A DNA stretch of 7,650 nucleotides, from the NCBI GenBank assembly GCA_038227745.1, contig JBBRPS010000503.1:1-7650 (forward strand), in the 5' to 3' direction. The position numbers and the translations under genes are program-made. The notes beneath the pieces were generated by a model. That model was not told the origin of the DNA and made no database searches. It saw nothing but the letters and a program-made list of their open reading frames with translations. Of this stretch, positions 7,512-7,650 are shown piece after piece (position 1 is the stretch's first letter; each line of letters starts with the position of its first letter). The DNA is from DASPXY01 sp038227745. GTDB taxonomy: Bacteria; Planctomycetota; Planctomycetia; Gemmatales; Gemmataceae.

Positions 7512-7650
7512 GTCGGGTAAGGGGGTAGCGTTGCCGCCGCCCCCTCCCCTAAGAACCGTACGGGCGCCGTTTCGACGCATACGGCTCAAGCCTATTCAAA
7601 CGCCCCTCGCGGGACGCGGCTCGCTTCATCACCATCGTACACTGTGTAGC
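7512..7650 (-). mobile_element. 3' end of a group II intron (domains V-VI), partial
   Basis: The - strand reads through a typical group II ribozyme end. Domain V is at 7553-7587, with lower helix GAGCCGTA (7580-7587) pairing TACGGTTC (7553-7560), the catalytic AGC triad in GAGCC, a 2-base bulge (CC) and a GAAA-containing cap. Domain VI follows as a G-rich/C-rich hairpin (7521-7525 with 7540-7544), and the intron probably ends TTACCCGAC at 7512, matching the usual 3' end in AY. The cap loop is GAAAC if pairing is maximised, one base longer than the canonical tetraloop, so domain V is 35 rather than 34 bases. The reverse transcriptase gene, domain I and 5' splice site lie beyond the window. A reading frame ending in TGA at 7631-7629 (LHSVRW) may be the last codons of the intron protein, which I cannot confirm. 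The intron lies on the same strand as the HEPN-like gene and just upstream of it. Confidence 0.8.
7553..7587 (-). ncRNA. Group II intron domain V catalytic hairpin
   Basis: The 35-base hairpin holds the catalytic AGC triad and bulge of the ribozyme active site. The eight-base lower stem is fully paired (one G-T pair). The upper stem GCGTC pairs GGCGC through one G-T pair, closing a GAAAC loop. Confidence 0.8.

Overview
This is a GC-rich (roughly 70% in most genes) bacterial window that looks like a planctomycete, probably from the Gemmata side of the group. Two things suggest this. There is a bacterial deoxyhypusine synthase-like gene. The gene borders also carry long perfect palindromes whose chance translations (such as 'PPEGGTTNP' and 'KPDAPAR') I recall as typical dispersed-repeat peptides of Gemmataceae. 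The assignment is an inference from recall; no rRNA or other marker gene is present.

Layout. A short TPR protein on the + strand (99-656) ends abruptly in a 19-bp perfect hairpin and looks truncated. From 679 to 5488 five genes lie on the - strand, transcribed right to left: a deoxyhypusine synthase-like protein (5488-4352), a catalytically degenerate aldo/keto reductase overlapping its end (4374-3520), a Tat-exported sugar isomerase/epimerase-like TIM-barrel protein (3410-2403), then, after a 31-bp perfect palindrome, MazG (2279-1500) and a SAM-dependent methyltransferase coupled to it by an ATGA overlap (1503-679). Divergent from the deoxyhypusine synthase gene, with a 78-bp gap, is a CobD/HisC-type PLP enzyme (5567-6643, +). 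A further palindromic element fills the gap to the next convergent unit.

The right end differs in character. Two small genes on the - strand (7475-7059 and 7057-6734) are separated by one base, have clearly lower GC than the rest, and sit directly downstream of the 3' end of a group II intron (domains V and VI recognisable, 7512-7650, continuing past the window). The first encodes a HEPN-like protein with an Rx4H motif. The second encodes a 107-aa protein of unknown function with a BolA-like sequence pattern. This pair is the best candidate for an undescribed two-gene (toxin-antitoxin-like or RNA-acting) module.

How the genes may work together. MazG and the methyltransferase are translationally coupled, as are the deoxyhypusine synthase-like and aldo/keto reductase-like genes. 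The latter pair is notable because both proteins keep the fold of a known enzyme but have replaced residues that define the known activity. No complete pathway can be reconstructed from the window.
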